Assembly (NCBI RefSeq): GCF_019097595.1
Contig: NC_080735.1
Coordinates: 14,981,917-15,045,916, forward strand
Source of the DNA: Hemibagrus wyckioides
Taxonomy: Eukaryota; Chordata; Actinopteri; Siluriformes; Bagridae
Direction: 5' to 3'
Length of the DNA: 64,000 bases
The notes under the pieces are model-generated. The model did no database searches, was not told where the DNA came from, and was given only the letters and a program-made list of their open reading frames with translations. Positions 62,215 to 64,000 of this stretch are shown here, piece by piece. Position 1 is the first letter of the stretch, and each line of letters starts with the position of its first letter. The position numbers and the translations under genes were made by a program.

Positions 62215-62680
62215 AAATCAAATAATTTGTGTGCACAAACACTTACCTTTCACAACGCCCTCTCAACCTGTCTGTCTTCTTGTGAATTCGGCTGTAAACA
62301 GTTCTTCAGAAACAGCGCAAATTGCTTTGATTACAGTGATCTTTGCATGTCTTTGGATGCCTTTGCATGCCTTTGCATGCCTTTGTCCATATTAGGTTTT
62401 TCTTGGCATGTCTTACGATACTTGTACTTTCTGCATGAGAACACTTGCTGAATGAAACGTCTCTGCCCTCATGCTCCCCTTCCCCCTCCACACCAAGCAC
62501 ATTTCACAAAAGACCACCGAAGTTTAGTTGTACGTTAAACTAAAATGAAACAGAGCAACTTGCTAAAGTATGTGTGAAAAAGACATCGTGCAGCCGCAGA
62601 AGAAAGATAATTTTCAGGAGCCATCAATCTCGAGCAGTAAGGAGCTGACTATTACCTCATTCACCTATTACTCCATCACA
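62215..62680 (-). repeat. Copy of the stonustoxin-like gene promoter and 5' UTR exon
   Basis: Matches 56770-57300, starting AATCAAATAATTTGTGTGCA. The exon donor GTAAGT is kept (62241-62246), but the TATA region is replaced by ATGCCTTTGC units repeated about three times (about 62355-62385). No coding exon follows on its downstream side, where a Tc1 fragment lies. Confidence 0.75.
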
Positions 62681-62769
62681 CTTGCTATTACTATTACTCT
62701 GGTGCACACTTTAACATCGCTTTTGAGGATTCTGAACCTAAATTATTTGTTAGAACTATAAAAACTAGT

Positions 62770-63538
62770 TCATGCTTTTGTTACTTCTAGTTGGATTATT
62801 GTAATGCCTTACTGTCTGGATGTTTCAGTAGGAGCATAAACAATCTCCAGTTAGTCCAGAACACAGCAGCTAGAGTCCTAACCAGAACCAGAAGATATGA
62901 ACACATCCCTCCAATCTTATCCATACTGCACTGGCTCCCAGCCAAATTTCACATTGATTCTAAAATACTTTTACTAACCTATAAAACACTAAATGGTCTC
63001 AGGCCATAGTACCTGAGTGATCTTTTGGTTATTTATGATCTGCAATGCCTACATCGATCAAAGGGTGCAGGTTATTTGGTAGTACCTTAAGTAGCAAAGG
63101 ATATAGCAGGGGGCAGAGCTTTTTCTTACAAAGCCACAATTCCACAGTTATGGAACAGCCTTTCAATTAGTGTTCGGGATTCAGACACAGTCTCAATGTT
63201 TAAGTCTAGTCTAAAGACACATTTGTTAAGTCAAGCTTTTAATATATAGTTTTTTTTTAGGTAAAGGAGCAGATCTAGAAGGTTCATGGGAATAGAGTGT
63301 TTGGTGTACTGGGATGTTTGGATGCTGTTGCCTTTACCACCCTCACAAGTCGCTCAGGTTTGCTGACTGTGAAATGGTTGAATGCTTTATGTCCCAGGAA
63401 GCCTTCATGTCTGTTACCTTCTCGCTCTCCCTTTTAGTTATGCTGTCATAGCTAGTCTTGCCAGAGTCCCTGCCTGTACGTTTCACATAAACTATATTGT
63501 CTCTAAACATCACATGATCACAAGCATACTTAATTTCT

Positions 63539-63582
<44 letters not shown>

Positions 63583-63711
63583 GTTTTTCTCTGTCAAGCA
63601 TACATTCAACTCCCAAACTCCCAGTGTTCTGAGTTTCCAGTGTGACCACTGGCGCTACCCCTAGTCAGAGTCTCCTCATTTACTGGTGCTCACTGACGCT
63701 GTGGATGGGAG
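62770..63711 (+). mobile_element. L2 LINE, 3' part
   Basis: Frame 62791-63009 carries DYCNALLSGCFSRSINNLQL, AARVLTRTRRYEHIPPILS and LHWLPAKFHID, the C-terminal region of L2 polymerase. A decayed RAFSYKATIPQLWNSLSISV-like stretch and the 3' UTR follow. It ends abruptly in galectin exon sequence. Confidence 0.85.
63541..63591. repeat. (CT)n microsatellite
   Basis: CT run in the L2 3' UTR; the matching place in the 57.4 kb copy has only a short CT/TTTCT tract. Confidence 0.9.
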
Positions 63712-64000
63712 TTAAGGACCACAGAGTCTTTGTCTCTTTTGAGACTGAGAGCAATATCATGAAGGTACCTTGGCCCAGTCTGCAAATTTATTTCAAAGCT
63801 GAAAGAAATCATTTTTAACATTTAATTTACTGTAACTGTAACAGATAGTGAGAAATTTCAAGCTATTCTATTCAATATTGCCTTTCATTCAAACTGTCTT
63901 GAAATGAATATGCATTTAGCATACCATTCACAATCTGATGGAACAACCACTTGGAAGAACAAAGCCACATCAGGTCTCAAGCCTCCAGGGATTGATCCTA
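63712..64000 (-). pseudogene. Galectin unit, copy C (truncated, runs off the window)
   Basis: Exon 63925-64000 or beyond (-) reads SIPGGLRPDVALFFQVVV. The next, 63712-63798, begins FEINLQTGPRYLHDIALSLK and stops where L2 sequence begins. The HFNPR motif is replaced by SLKRD, and the rest of the CRD is missing. It is therefore a dead CRD, or an allele-like relic, at the start of a third unit. Confidence 0.75.

Overview
The window is teleost nuclear DNA: AT-rich, intron-bearing genes, and a dense load of fish-type transposons (Tc1/mariner, Tigger, hAT, L2 and CR1/Rex1-type LINEs, DIRS, a tRNA-derived SINE) and microsatellites. Paired teleost gene names (an fgf8 duplicate, slc2a15) and a stonustoxin-like immune/venom family gene fit a ray-finned fish. 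A catfish or other otophysan is my guess from the repeat mix and cannot be proven here.

Layout. 1-1300: the last two exons and polyA signal of dpcd (+). 5.1-10.3 kb: a complete five-exon fgf8-subfamily gene (-), best read as fgf8b. 10.5-24.7 kb: a long gene-free interval, probably regulatory, with a deleted Tc1 derivative at 20.5 kb and an apparently intact Tc1 transposon at 21.4-22.6 kb. 24.8-35.1 kb: a complete twelve-exon class II sugar transporter, slc2a15 (-), with a decayed DIRS retrotransposon in intron 4. The dpcd-fgf8-slc2a15 order is the FGF8 neighbourhood, but no fbxw4 is visible.

36-64 kb: a rearranged accessory region made of repeated copies of one gene unit, all on the - strand. 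The best copy has a TATA box (57.0 kb), a 5' UTR exon, a short first coding exon and one very large exon encoding a stonustoxin/MACPF-like protein with an FN3 domain (54.2-56.2 kb). These are followed in the same direction and in compatible phase by two small linker exons and three exons encoding a galectin carbohydrate-recognition domain (52.8-53.9 kb). A second galectin unit (50.1-51.6 kb) keeps the linker exons and the last codons of the stonustoxin-like exon but has lost its body. A third begins at the right edge (63.7-64.0 kb). Older remnants lie at 38.3, 44.4, 45.2, 46.2 and 48.8 kb. LINE copies sit at many of the duplication joints and probably drove the expansion.

The main candidate for something undescribed is this stonustoxin-like plus galectin architecture. 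It would be a pore-forming-family body with a C-terminal sugar-binding domain, or two co-duplicating genes whose exons can be spliced together. Interferon-response-like motifs lie in two duplicated promoter-like fragments nearby, in keeping with an immune role; this is inference.
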